Below, piece by piece: positions 11,842-19,932 of a DNA stretch of 64,000 bases. The position numbers were made by a program, and so were the translations under genes. The notes beneath the pieces were generated by a model, which saw only the letters and a list, made by a program, of their open reading frames with translations, ran no database searches and was not told where the DNA came from. Each line of letters opens with the position of its first letter. Within the stretch, counting starts at the first letter, position 1. The DNA comes from Microbispora catharanthi (GTDB taxonomy: Bacteria > Actinomycetota > Actinomycetes > Streptosporangiales > Streptosporangiaceae), in the NCBI RefSeq assembly GCF_006334915.2, contig NZ_VDMA02000005.1:186001-250000 (forward strand), written 5' to 3'.

Positions 11842-12656
11842 CCGTCGAGGCCGCCCTGGCCGCCGGGGCCGTGCTGCGCGAGAGCGCCCCGGGAGCGGTC
11901 GCCGTCCACGACAAGGGCGGGTCGGGCGACGTCGTGACCGATCTCGACCTGGCCGCCGAGAAGCTGATCCTCGACCGCATCCGGGCCGAGTTCCCCTCCC
12001 ACCGGATCGTGGCCGAGGAGTCGGGCGTCCACGGCGGTGCCCGTCCGGACGGCGGATGGACCTGGCTGGTCGACCCGCTCGACGGCACGAACAACGTGGC
12101 CATCGGCCTTCCCGCGTACGTCGTGGGCCTGGCGCTGTGCGCCGGCGGCCGCCCGGTGCTCGGGGTGGTCCACGAGCCGCTCTCCGGCCGCACCTGGTCG
12201 GCCGTCAGCGGCGCCGGGGCCCGAGGGCCGGCGGGGCCGCTGACCGGGCCGCCGAGCCGCGACCTCCGGCACGGGCCGGTGCTGGCCTGGACGCAGGGCC
12301 ACGGGGTCTCCCGGCTGGACCCGGCGGCGCGGTCGCTGAAGATGACGATGGACGCCCGCGCCCGGCGGGTGCTCCAGCTCTGGGCGCCGCTGATGTGCTG
12401 GGCCATGCTCGCGCGGGGCGACATCGACGGCATGATCGGCTACCGCGCGGAGGGACTCGACCTGCCCGCCGGGGCCCTGATCGCACGCGAGGCCGGTGTG
12501 GAGATCCGCACGCTCGACGGCGGGCCGTTCGAGGCGTCCGCCGAGGGCCCGCCCGAGGACCGCAGCTTCGTCGCCGCGCCGCCCGCCCTGGTCGGGGACC
12601 TGCTCGACCTGGTCGCCGAGGCCCGCCGGCTGGCGCCCGCCCTGCCGCCGCTCTGA
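11814..12656 (+). CDS. Inositol monophosphatase family phosphatase
   Basis: 280 residues. Mg2+-dependent phosphatase of the IMPase/CysQ/FBPase superfamily. Motifs: DVVTDLDLAAE, EESG (metal ligand), DPLDGTNN (the DPxDGT signature) and GLDLPAGALIAREAG (the family's second motif, usually WDxAAG; the Trp is replaced). Could act on inositol phosphate, a bisphosphonucleotide such as PAP, or a sugar phosphate. GTG start at 11814 has a perfect AGGAGGA site, inside the end of the upstream cupin-like gene. Confidence 0.85.
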   Translation: MDLEHARRVAVEAALAAGAVLRESAPGAVAVHDKGGSGDVVTDLDLAAEKLILDRIRAEFPSHRIVAEESGVHGGARPDGGWTWLVDPLDGTNNVAIGLPAYVVGLALCAGGRPVLGVVHEPLSGRTWSAVSGAGARGPAGPLTGPPSRDLRHGPVLAWTQGHGVSRLDPAARSLKMTMDARARRVLQLWAPLMCWAMLARGDIDGMIGYRAEGLDLPAGALIAREAGVEIRTLDGGPFEASAEGPPEDRSFVAAPPALVGDLLDLVAEARRLAPALPPL

Positions 12657-12676
12657 CTCGCCGCCGACCCCGAGAG

Positions 12677-12706
12677 TCAGTCGTCGAGACCCGTTCAGTC
12701 GTCGAG
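12677..12706. repeat. 12-bp direct repeat spanning the ecfT stop codon
   Basis: TCAGTCGTCGAG occurs at 12677-12688 and 12695-12706, an 18-base (six-codon) offset in frame with ecfT on the minus strand. The final LDD-stop is duplicated, so readthrough would add a second LDD-stop. Confidence 0.7.
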
Positions 12707-13300
12707 GCCACGCGCGGCGAGCGCCTCGCCCAGCGCGTCGGCGTGCCGCAGGGCGCCCACCACCAGCGGGACGGCGAAGGCGCGCGGGCTCCGCTCGACC
12801 CCTCTCGCGCGCTGGGCCTCCCGCACCCGGCTGACCAGATCCGCGATCACCGGCACGCTGCGCAGCGTGAGGGACAGCAGCAGCGACAGGCGGAACGGGT
12901 CGAGGCCGGCGAACCTGGCGGGCGCGAGGCAGCGCTCCAGGCAGACCATGAGGGCGCTGGTGCGCGTCGTGAGGGTGACCAGCCCGGCCAGGGCGACGGC
13001 GAGCACGACCCGGAGCGTCGAGGACGCCGCCGTGGGCAGGTCCGCGAACACCAGCTGCACGCCGAACAGGGCCACGGCGAACCAGCGGACGGGCCGCACC
13101 TGCGCCCAGGCCGCCGCGACGCCGACGCCGGAGACGACGTACAGCAGCACGACGGCGGCAGCGGCGCCCGCGAGCGCCGCGGGCGAGCGCAGCAGCAGGA
13201 ACGCCGTGCAGGACGCGGCGAGCCCGGCGAGCTTGGCCCCGGCGGGCAGCCGGTGCAGGAGCGAATCTCCGGGCACGTAGGCGCCCGTGAGCCCGCTCAC
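12695..13300 (-). CDS. bioN: ECF transporter transmembrane (T) component, biotin type
   Basis: 201 residues. EcfT couples the ATPase to the substrate-binding S component. Four to five TM segments (about 22-60, 68-88, 95-115) and the cytoplasmic coupling helices with the two Ala-Arg-Gly signatures (QRARGVE near 170 and LAARGLDD at the C-terminus). Start is a GTG overlapping the ecfA stop. The symbol rests on the bioY partner in the same operon rather than on sequence specificity. The last codons are repeated 18 bases downstream. Confidence 0.85.
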   Translation of the reverse strand: MSGLTGAYVPGDSLLHRLPAGAKLAGLAASCTAFLLLRSPAALAGAAAAVVLLYVVSGVGVAAAWAQVRPVRWFAVALFGVQLVFADLPTAASSTLRVVLAVALAGLVTLTTRTSALMVCLERCLAPARFAGLDPFRLSLLLSLTLRSVPVIADLVSRVREAQRARGVERSPRAFAVPLVVGALRHADALGEALAARGLDD

Positions 13301-13971
13301 GCCATCATCTTCCTGTAGTGGCCGATCGCGGCGGCGGGCTCGGCGTCGGCGACGATCCGCCCCTCGTCGATCACGAGCACGCGGTCGAAGTCCTCCAGCA
13401 GCGGGAGGTCGTGGGTCACCACGACCACCTGCTGCGGAAGAGTCCGGAGCAGCGCGGCGACCTGCCGGGAGTGACGCAGGTCGAGCAGCGTGGTCGGCTC
13501 GTCCATGACCAGGATCTCCGGTTCGAGCACCAGGACCGAGCAGAGGGCGAGCAGCTGCTTCTGGCCGCCGGACAGGTGATGCGCGGGGTGGTCGGCGTGC
13601 TCCCCCAGGCCGTACCTCTCCAGGATCTCCCGCACCCGGCGCTCGACCTCCTCGCGCGTCAGCCCCTTGCGGCGCAGCGAGAAGGCCACATCCTCGGCCA
13701 CCGTGGGCATCACGATCTGCGCGTCCGGGTCGGTGAACAGGAACCCCACGCCGCGCCTGATGCGGGCCGCGTGGCGGCGGGTGTCGAGCCCGGACACCGT
13801 GACGGTGCCCGAGCACGGCAGGACCAGGCCGTTGACGAGGCGGGCGAGCGTGCTCTTGCCCGAGCCGTTGGCTCCGACCACGCCCACGCGGCGCTCGGTC
13901 AGCGAGGCCGTGACGCCGCGCAGCACCTCGCGCTGCCCGAGCCGCACATGGACGTCCTCCAGCCGGATCAC
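13297..13971 (-). CDS. bioM: ECF transporter ATP-binding (A) component, biotin type
   Basis: 224 residues, single ATPase of a BioMNY-type importer. Walker A GANGSGKST near residue 34-42, Q-loop region FLFTDPDAQIVMPTVAEDV typical of ECF ATPases, signature LSGGQKQ, Walker B ILVMDEPT, and H-loop VVTHD. Starts with GTG at 13971, abutting the thiolase stop without a gap, and overlaps ecfT by four bases. Energises uptake of the vitamin bound by BioY. Confidence 0.92.
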   Translation of the reverse strand: MIRLEDVHVRLGQREVLRGVTASLTERRVGVVGANGSGKSTLARLVNGLVLPCSGTVTVSGLDTRRHAARIRRGVGFLFTDPDAQIVMPTVAEDVAFSLRRKGLTREEVERRVREILERYGLGEHADHPAHHLSGGQKQLLALCSVLVLEPEILVMDEPTTLLDLRHSRQVAALLRTLPQQVVVVTHDLPLLEDFDRVLVIDEGRIVADAEPAAAIGHYRKMMA

Positions 13972-15117
13972 TCACACCACCTCGAACAGGGCGGCGATGC
14001 CGAGACCGCCGCCGACCGCGACCGCCGCGAGGCCCAGGGTCCCCGGCGGCGCCCCGAGGAGCCGGCTGAACAGCCGGGTCACCACCACCGCTCCGCTCGC
14101 GCCCCAGGGGTGGCCGAGGGCGAGCGCGCCCCCGTCGGCGCACACGCGGCCCGCGTCCGCGCCGAGAGGGTCGAGGCCGAGCGCATCGGTGACCGCGAGC
14201 ACCTGCGCCGCGAACGCCTCCACGATCTCCACCGCCGCCACCCTCTCCAGGTCCGCTCCGGCCCGCCGCAGCACGCGCCGTACGGCGGGCACCGGTCCCC
14301 ACCCGGGGAGCGCGGGGTCGCAGCCGGCGACGGCGCCGGCCAGCAGGCGCAGACCGGGCAGACCGGCCGCCGCGCGGAGCCGCTCGGGCACGACCGCGAC
14401 CGCCGCGGCGCCGTCGCTCACCGGGGAGGAGTTGCCGGCCGTCACCGTACCGCCCGGCACGAACGCGGCGGGCAGCCGGGCCAGCGACCGCGGCCGCAGC
14501 ACGCGCGGCCGCTGGTCGTCCGTCCGGCCGCCGATCGGGACGATCTCGCGCGTGAACCGTCCGGCCTCCCGTGCGGCCAGCGCCAGGGCGTGGCTCCGGC
14601 AGGCGTACGCGTCCTGGCGTTCCCTGGTCACGCCGCGCGCGGCGGCGAGCGCCTCGGCGGCCGGGCCCATGTCCGGGTCGGGGTGCCCTTCCGGGGCGAA
14701 CGGCGCCCGCTCGTACGGCACGCCCGGCTCTCCCTCCCCCCGGCGAACCCGCAGCGGAGCGGTGGAGGCGCTCTCGACGCCCCCGGCGACGACGAGGTCC
14801 GCCTCGCCGCAGCGGACCGCCTGCGCGGCCAGCAGGATCGCGGCGAGCCCGCTGCCGCACTGCCGGTCGACGGTGACGCCGGGCACCTCGTGACCCAGCC
14901 CGGCGGCCAGCGCGCAGACCCGGGCGAGGTTGCCCCCGGGCCCCGTGCAGTTGCCCAGCACCACGTCGTCCACCGGGACGCCGAGAGGCGCCACCTCGCG
15001 GGCGACCGCCTCGATGACGGGCGCGGCGAGTCTGTCGGCCGTCAGGCTCCGGAACGCGTGGCCGGCGGTGCCGATGGGGGTGCGGCGGGCCGCCACGACG
15101 ACCGCGTGCTCGTCCAT
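13972..15117 (-). CDS. Thiolase-superfamily protein lacking two catalytic residues
   Basis: 381 residues, full thiolase length. The nucleophile C87 (DRQCGSGL) and the His of ALGHPWGASG (H336) are present. The second catalytic Cys, in the CxGGG motif of thiolases, is Ala367 here (AVAVGGGLG), and the Asn of NEAF is Val299 (VEAF). I confirmed the Ala from the DNA. It may be a non-thiolytic condensing or acyl-transfer enzyme, or inactive. It lies in the biotin-transporter operon, one base after the ligase gene and abutting ecfA, so a role in pimelate or biotin-precursor metabolism is conceivable but unproven. Confidence 0.82.
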   Translation of the reverse strand: MDEHAVVVAARRTPIGTAGHAFRSLTADRLAAPVIEAVAREVAPLGVPVDDVVLGNCTGPGGNLARVCALAAGLGHEVPGVTVDRQCGSGLAAILLAAQAVRCGEADLVVAGGVESASTAPLRVRRGEGEPGVPYERAPFAPEGHPDPDMGPAAEALAAARGVTRERQDAYACRSHALALAAREAGRFTREIVPIGGRTDDQRPRVLRPRSLARLPAAFVPGGTVTAGNSSPVSDGAAAVAVVPERLRAAAGLPGLRLLAGAVAGCDPALPGWGPVPAVRRVLRRAGADLERVAAVEIVEAFAAQVLAVTDALGLDPLGADAGRVCADGGALALGHPWGASGAVVVTRLFSRLLGAPPGTLGLAAVAVGGGLGIAALFEVV

Positions 15118-15118
15118 G

Positions 15119-16504
15119 TCAGGCGAGCCGCCGCAGGCCGGGATCGTCGCCGGCGGCGAGACGGGCGGCGACGAGGCCGCGGGCCGGCTTCCCGGTGGGG
15201 GTCCTGGGCAGGGACGCGGCGGCGTACCAGCGCCGGGGCCGCTGGGCCGGGTCGAGTTCGGCGCGCGCCGCCGCCTCCAGCGCGGCCCTCACGACGTCCT
15301 CGCCCTCGACGACCGCGGTGACCACGGCGCCCAGGTAGGGGTGCGGCGTGCCGACCACGACCACGTCGTCCACTCCCGGCACCTTCCTCAGCACCTCCTC
15401 GACGTCCTCGGGCACCACCGTGGCGCCGCCGGTCTGGATCGCGCCGTCGCCCCGGCCGCGCAGCCGCAGGACCTCGCCGGGCCGGTGCGGCTCCGCCAGG
15501 TCGCCGACCGTCATCCAGCCGCCGTCATCCTGCCGCAGGGGGCCGGTCGCGCCGGCCAGGTAACCCTCGCAGAGCCACGGGGAGCGCACCCACACCTCGC
15601 CCAGAACCTGCCCGGGCGGCACCCTGACGTCGATCTCGACGCCGGGGAACGGCCGCAGCCCGGCGCCGTCGGCGTCCACGGCGACGAACGACAGCTCGGT
15701 GGCGCCGTAATAGGAGACCACACGCACTCCGGCCGCCGCTGCCCGGGTCCTGGCGGCGGCGTCCAGGGCGGCCCCGCCGACCACGGCGGTGCGCAGCGGG
15801 CCTCCGGCCGCATCGTGGCCGGCTTCCAGGGCGTCCAGCACGGCCGGCAGGCGGTGGGGCACCACGTGGACGACGGTGGCCCGTCGCAACTGATCCGCCA
15901 GCAGGGACGGGGACCACCGGCCGGGGACCACGGCGGTCGCGCCCGCCGCCAGGGTGTGCACGGCGGCGAAGCCGTACAGGGAGGAGACCAGCGGACCGGG
16001 GATCAGCACGACGTCGCCGGGGCCGATCCCGGTCATCTCGTCGAGCTGGCCGAACGACCCGGTCCACGAGGCCCGGCCGCGCACCACGGCGCGGGGCCTG
16101 CCGGTGCTGCCGGAGCTGAAGCAGGCCCAGGTGAGGTCGTCCGGCGCGGGACGGTGCCGTACGGGCGGGCCGTCCGCCTCCGGCAGCGGGTCGTCGAAGC
16201 GGGCGGCGACCGGCACCGCGGCCATGACCTGCGCCCGCCGTTCCTCGCTCCAGGCGTGGTCGCACAGCAGCGGCGTGGCCCCCGCCAGGTCGGCGGCGAG
16301 CACGGCGACGAGCAGGGCCACCGGGTCGGCCTGGGCGACCGCGACAAGCGCGCCGCGCCCGATGCCTTCGCCGGCCAGACCACGGGCGGCGCGGCCTGCC
16401 CGGGACGCGAGTTCGGCGTAGCTGAGGTCGCCTCCGGGACCGGACACCGCGATCCGGTCCGGGGCGGCCGAGGCGTGTCGCATCACCTGCGCGGCTACCG
16501 GCAC
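15119..16504 (-). CDS. AMP-binding (class I adenylate-forming) acyl-CoA ligase-like enzyme
   Basis: 461 residues, somewhat short for the ANL family (usually 500-550). P-loop-like FSSGSTGRPRAV, the YYGATE motif, TVGDLAEPHRPG with the adenylate-binding Asp, RGRGDGAIQTGG hinge, and the C-terminal catalytic Lys in RTPTGKPARG. Predicted to activate a carboxylic acid to acyl-AMP and then CoA thioester. GTG start eight bases after the bioY stop; thiolase homologue follows after one base. A substrate linked to biotin (pimelate or another dicarboxylate) is suggested by context only. Confidence 0.86.
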   Translation of the reverse strand: MPVAAQVMRHASAAPDRIAVSGPGGDLSYAELASRAGRAARGLAGEGIGRGALVAVAQADPVALLVAVLAADLAGATPLLCDHAWSEERRAQVMAAVPVAARFDDPLPEADGPPVRHRPAPDDLTWACFSSGSTGRPRAVVRGRASWTGSFGQLDEMTGIGPGDVVLIPGPLVSSLYGFAAVHTLAAGATAVVPGRWSPSLLADQLRRATVVHVVPHRLPAVLDALEAGHDAAGGPLRTAVVGGAALDAAARTRAAAAGVRVVSYYGATELSFVAVDADGAGLRPFPGVEIDVRVPPGQVLGEVWVRSPWLCEGYLAGATGPLRQDDGGWMTVGDLAEPHRPGEVLRLRGRGDGAIQTGGATVVPEDVEEVLRKVPGVDDVVVVGTPHPYLGAVVTAVVEGEDVVRAALEAAARAELDPAQRPRRWYAAASLPRTPTGKPARGLVAARLAAGDDPGLRRLA

Positions 16505-16511
16505 GGGCGCG

Positions 16512-17123
16512 TCACCGCCCCCCTGCCCGCAGCCGCTCGCGGTGCACCGCGGGGACCGCGTCGGGGTAGGCCCGCTGGGTGCCCCTCGCCACGATCGACG
16601 CCAGCACCGCCTTGGCCAGGTCGCCGGGCAGGAAGGCGGCGCTGAGCAGCGCGGTCTTGCCCAGGGACAGCCCGGTGACCAGGGCCTGCACGGGGATGCC
16701 GCACAGGTAGACCACGCCGACGCCGCCGGCGAGGCAGGCGGTCACCAGCCGCACCGTGGACGGCGTGCGCCCGCCGCGTTCGACGATCCATCCGGTTAGG
16801 GCCGCGCCGGGAAGCCAGCCGAGCAGGAAGCCGGCCGAGGGCCCGGTGAAGACGCCGAGCCCGCCGCGTCCGCCGGCCAGCAGGGGCAGCCCGGCGGCGA
16901 CCAGCACGAGCAGGACCACGACGGCGAGGGCGGACCGCCACGTGCCGAGGATCGCCCCGGCGAGCATGACGCCGAGCGTCTGCAACGTGATCGGCACCGC
17001 GTCGCCGAAGATGTTCAGCGCGCCCGGCATTCCGAGCACGGCGATCAGCGCGGCGAAGACGCTGACCCTGGCGACGTCCGCCGCGGGGAAGCGCCGCCGA
17101 GGCGGACTCTGTTCATCTGTCAC
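16512..17123 (-). CDS. bioY: BioY, biotin-binding S component of ECF transporter
   Basis: 203 residues, about six TM helices. Family signatures: GDAVPITLQTLGVMLAGAIL near residue 40-60, GGRGGLGVFTGPSAGFLLG, and the C-terminal PGDLAKAVLAS. Binds biotin at the membrane and imports it with the downstream ecfA and ecfT products. Start uncertain: GTG at 17123 gives the usual length, but a GGAGGG site lies 17 bases upstream of it and TTG codons further up (to 17174) are alternatives. First gene of a five-gene operon bioY-ligase-thiolase-ecfA-ecfT. Confidence 0.92.
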   Translation of the reverse strand: MTDEQSPPRRRFPAADVARVSVFAALIAVLGMPGALNIFGDAVPITLQTLGVMLAGAILGTWRSALAVVVLLVLVAAGLPLLAGGRGGLGVFTGPSAGFLLGWLPGAALTGWIVERGGRTPSTVRLVTACLAGGVGVVYLCGIPVQALVTGLSLGKTALLSAAFLPGDLAKAVLASIVARGTQRAYPDAVPAVHRERLRAGGR

Positions 17124-17256
17124 GGATCGATCCCATACCAAGACCCTCCGTACGGCGAATGAGGATTCCCACAACTTTCCGCCGTGTCGTTCTCACCGGC
17201 GCCCATAGCCGCCGGCCGCCCGGTGACCGAAGCGCCGGAGGCGGCCTTGTCGCTGT

Positions 17257-18102
17257 CTACCGGAAGGCTTCGACGTTGCGGCGGGCCCACTCGGCGAAGG
17301 GGCGGGGCGCGCGGCCCAGCACGTGCTCGACGTCCGGGCTGAGCCGCAGTTCGGCGGCGTTGGGCTCGCCGAGGACGGCCAGCGAGGTCTCCAGGGACGG
17401 CTCCGGCATGAACGCGGCCATCCGCGCCTGCGCCTCGGCCCGGGTCAGCTCCACGAACCGCACCGGCTCGCCGAGGGCCGCGCCGATCGCCTCCGCCTGC
17501 TGCCGGGGTGTGACGGCCGCCGGCCCGTTCAACTCGTAGGCACGACCCGCGTGCTCGTCCTTGCGCAGGGCCACGGCCGCGACCTCCGCGATGTCCGCCG
17601 GATCGATCACCGGGATCCCGACGTCGCCGAACGGCGCGGCGACCGTCCGCTCGGCGCGTACCGACTCCGCCCAGGCGTAGGCGTTGGACGCGAAGACGCC
17701 GGGCCGCAGGATCGTCCAGGCCAGGCCCGACTCGCGCACCGTTTCCTCGACCGCCCGCATGACGCCTCCGTGCGACGCCGACTCCGGCCGGGTCACCACG
17801 CCCTGCGAGGAGAGCAGCACCACCCGCCGGACCCCGGCGGCCCGGGCCACGTCCAGGATGGCTCTCGGGTCGAGCCCGACGCCGCCCGTGCCGCCGTCGT
17901 GCAGGAACAGCGCCTCGGCACCGTCGAGGGCGGGCCGCAGGGTCTCCGGCGCGGCCAGGTCGGCCCGCACGTGTCCGGTCCCCCTCGGCAGGTTCACCGG
18001 GGCTGTCCCCCTCGACACCGCCGTCACCCGCTCCCCGGCCTCCGCCATGGCCCGCACCAGTGACCGACCGACGTTCCCGGTCGCACCCGTCACCACAATC
18101 AT
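17257..18102 (-). CDS. NmrA-like NAD(P)H-binding protein (atypical SDR)
   Basis: 281 residues. Rossmann fold with VVTGATGNVGRSLV at the N-terminus (GxxGxxG), then FLHDGGTGG, LLSSQGVV and TILRPGVFASN, the layout of NmrA/quinone-oxidoreductase-2-type atypical SDRs. No Ser-Tyr-Lys catalytic triad is evident. ATG at 18102 has GGGAG six bases upstream. Divergent from an HxlR regulator with a shared 109-base intergenic region; such pairs usually respond to electrophiles or quinones. Confidence 0.85.
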   Translation of the reverse strand: MIVVTGATGNVGRSLVRAMAEAGERVTAVSRGTAPVNLPRGTGHVRADLAAPETLRPALDGAEALFLHDGGTGGVGLDPRAILDVARAAGVRRVVLLSSQGVVTRPESASHGGVMRAVEETVRESGLAWTILRPGVFASNAYAWAESVRAERTVAAPFGDVGIPVIDPADIAEVAAVALRKDEHAGRAYELNGPAAVTPRQQAEAIGAALGEPVRFVELTRAEAQARMAAFMPEPSLETSLAVLGEPNAAELRLSPDVEHVLGRAPRPFAEWARRNVEAFR

Positions 18103-18163
18103 GATCAACTCCCGCGTCTTTCCCTGTGGCTTCTCGCGATGACGGCGACGCTAACAGCCTCCG

Positions 18164-18196
18164 TATAGTAGGTACCTAGAGGAAAGTAACTACCTC
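18164..18196. promoter_or_regulatory. Probable HxlR operator in divergent intergenic region
   Basis: Contains the perfect 10-bp palindrome TAGGTACCTA (18169-18178) and a related direct repeat: AGTAGGTACCT (18168-18178) and AGTAACTACCT (18185-18195), spaced 17 bases. GTAC-centred sites of this type are known for HxlR/YodB regulators. It lies between the NmrA-like gene and the HxlR gene. Confidence 0.6.
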
Positions 18197-18211
18197 AGAG
18201 GAGTGCAACCC

Positions 18212-18613
18212 ATGGCGACCGAGACGAGCCGGCCGGCGGCCGACGCCACGACCGACCCCGAGCTGGCCTGCCCGATCTCCCCGGTCGTCGACATCGTGTT
18301 CAGCCGGTGGACCTCGCCCATCCTCTGGTCGCTCCAGGCCTTCGGCCGCCAGCGGTTCGTGGAGCTGGAGCGGCGCATCGAGAACATCACCCCCAAGGTG
18401 CTCACCCAGCGCCTGCGCCAACTGGAGCGCGACGGACTGGTCGTCCGCACCTACCATCCCGAGGTGCCGCCGCGCGTCGAGTACGAGATCAGCGAGCTCG
18501 GCCGCACCCTCTCCCCCCTCTTCGCCCAGATCGCCGAGTGGGCCGCCACCAACATCGAGCACGTCGAACGGGCACGGCGACGCTACGACGACGCGGGGGC
18601 GCCCCGCGGCTGA
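18212..18613 (+). CDS. HxlR family transcriptional regulator
   Basis: 133 residues. Winged helix with the family hallmarks: CPISPVVDIVFSRWTSPILWSLQ with the N-terminal Cys (about residue 20), RFVELERRIENITPKVLTQRL, LERDGLVVRTYHPEVPPRVEY and YEISELGRTLSP. The Cys at the start of helix 1 is the redox or electrophile sensor in YodB/HxlR relatives. Start at 18212 is supported by GAGGAG upstream. Likely controls the divergent NmrA-like gene and itself. Confidence 0.9.
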   Translation: MATETSRPAADATTDPELACPISPVVDIVFSRWTSPILWSLQAFGRQRFVELERRIENITPKVLTQRLRQLERDGLVVRTYHPEVPPRVEYEISELGRTLSPLFAQIAEWAATNIEHVERARRRYDDAGAPRG

Positions 18614-18663
18614 ACGATCCGCAAGCGTCGGAGGCCCGGCCGGGGCGGCCCTCGGGCGGCGCC

Positions 18664-19860
18664 TCAGGCGGTGAGGATCAGGACGGTCACCGTCGCGGCG
18701 AGACCGGTCACGGCGAGGCCCGCGCCGGTGACGACGAACTTCGCCAGCGGCACCCGCACGTCCCCCCGCCGGCACCACTCGAACCACAGCAGCGTCGCGA
18801 GCGAGCCCCACGGCGTGATCACCGGGCCCAGGTTGGTGCCCGCGAGCAGCGACAGCAACTGCGTGTGGTTGGCCGCGAGGACGACCTGCTCACCAGCGAC
18901 ATACGCCGGAAGGTTGTTGAGCACGTTGGACAGCGCGGCTCCGGCGGCGGCCGCGCGGTAGGCGCCGTCCCCCTCGCCGCCCACGCCGATGAGCGCGCGC
19001 ATCACGTCCGCCAGGCCGAGGCGGCTGAGCGTCGGGACCACGAGGAACAGCCCGGTGACGAAGACCAGCAGCCGCCAGGGGATCAGGCCCCACACGAGCT
19101 TCGCGCGGTCGCGCCAGGCGAAGGCGGCGACCACCGCGACCGCCGCGACGAGAGCCGCGACGCCGATCTCCACGCCCGCCAGGATCGCGGTGATGAACAG
19201 CAGGCACGCCACTCCGGCGACGCCGAACAGCACCCGGTCGGCCACCGGCACCGGAGGCGGCGGCACGTAGCGGTCCTCGCCCCGCTCGCCGCGCCGCCAG
19301 TAGAACGCCCACAGGAACGCCATCGTCACCGCGATCGACACGGCCTGGGGCGCCCACATCCGCGCGGCGAACTCCTGTATGGTCAGCGCGACCCGGTTCA
19401 TGGCGAGCAGGTTGGTGAGGTTGGAGACCGGCAGCAGCAGGCTCGCGGTGTTGGCCAGCCAGACCGTTGTCATCACGAGCGGCAGCGGCGCGATCTTCGC
19501 GCGCGGCGCCAGGGCCAGCATGACCGGCGTCAGCAGCACGGCCGTCGTGTCCAGGTTCAGGACGATCGTGACCAGCGAGGCGAAGGCCGTGCAGAGCAGG
19601 AAGAGAACGGCGTAGCTCCCCCGGCCGACGATCGCGATGCGGGTCGCGATGACGTCGAAGACCTGCGCCTCCTTGGTCAGCTCCGCCAGCACGATCACCG
19701 CGCCGAGGAACAGCAGCAGGGGGGCGATGCGTTCGATGCTGTCCCTGGCCGACTCGGCCGGCAGCAGGCCGGTGGCCACGAAGACCAGGCCCGCCGCGAG
19801 CAGCCCGAACCTGATCCAGTCGAGAACGCTCAGTCTCCGCAGCCCGGTCGCCACGCGCAC
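18664..19860 (-). CDS. SLC13 / ArsB-NhaD-like membrane transporter
   Basis: 398 residues, ten to eleven hydrophobic segments. Features of the ion transporter superfamily: TKEAQVFDVIATRIA, SLVTIVLNLDTTAVLLTPV (re-entrant loop with NLDTTAVLLTP), then LANTASLLLPVSNLTNLL and near the C-terminus ALSNVLNNLPAYV and GTNLGPVITPWGS, the second inverted repeat. This pattern fits ArsB-like anion exporters or SLC13 permeases. Substrate cannot be told; no arsR or arsC is adjacent. Convergent with the HxlR gene, divergent from the TIR-NACHT-WD40 gene. Confidence 0.85.
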   Translation of the reverse strand: MRVATGLRRLSVLDWIRFGLLAAGLVFVATGLLPAESARDSIERIAPLLLFLGAVIVLAELTKEAQVFDVIATRIAIVGRGSYAVLFLLCTAFASLVTIVLNLDTTAVLLTPVMLALAPRAKIAPLPLVMTTVWLANTASLLLPVSNLTNLLAMNRVALTIQEFAARMWAPQAVSIAVTMAFLWAFYWRRGERGEDRYVPPPPVPVADRVLFGVAGVACLLFITAILAGVEIGVAALVAAVAVVAAFAWRDRAKLVWGLIPWRLLVFVTGLFLVVPTLSRLGLADVMRALIGVGGEGDGAYRAAAAGAALSNVLNNLPAYVAGEQVVLAANHTQLLSLLAGTNLGPVITPWGSLATLLWFEWCRRGDVRVPLAKFVVTGAGLAVTGLAATVTVLILTA

Positions 19861-19932
19861 ACCCTATCTCGCCGCCCACCGAGATGATCGATCCCCTCCA
19901 AACCGTCGGTGGCAGCGGGAATACTGGGCTCC

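Noticed and set aside
12662..14860. 721-codon minus-strand frame covering ecfT, ecfA and thiolase
   Set aside because: Only the final 201 codons (ecfT from the GTG at 13300) are coding; the rest is off-frame to ecfA and the thiolase.
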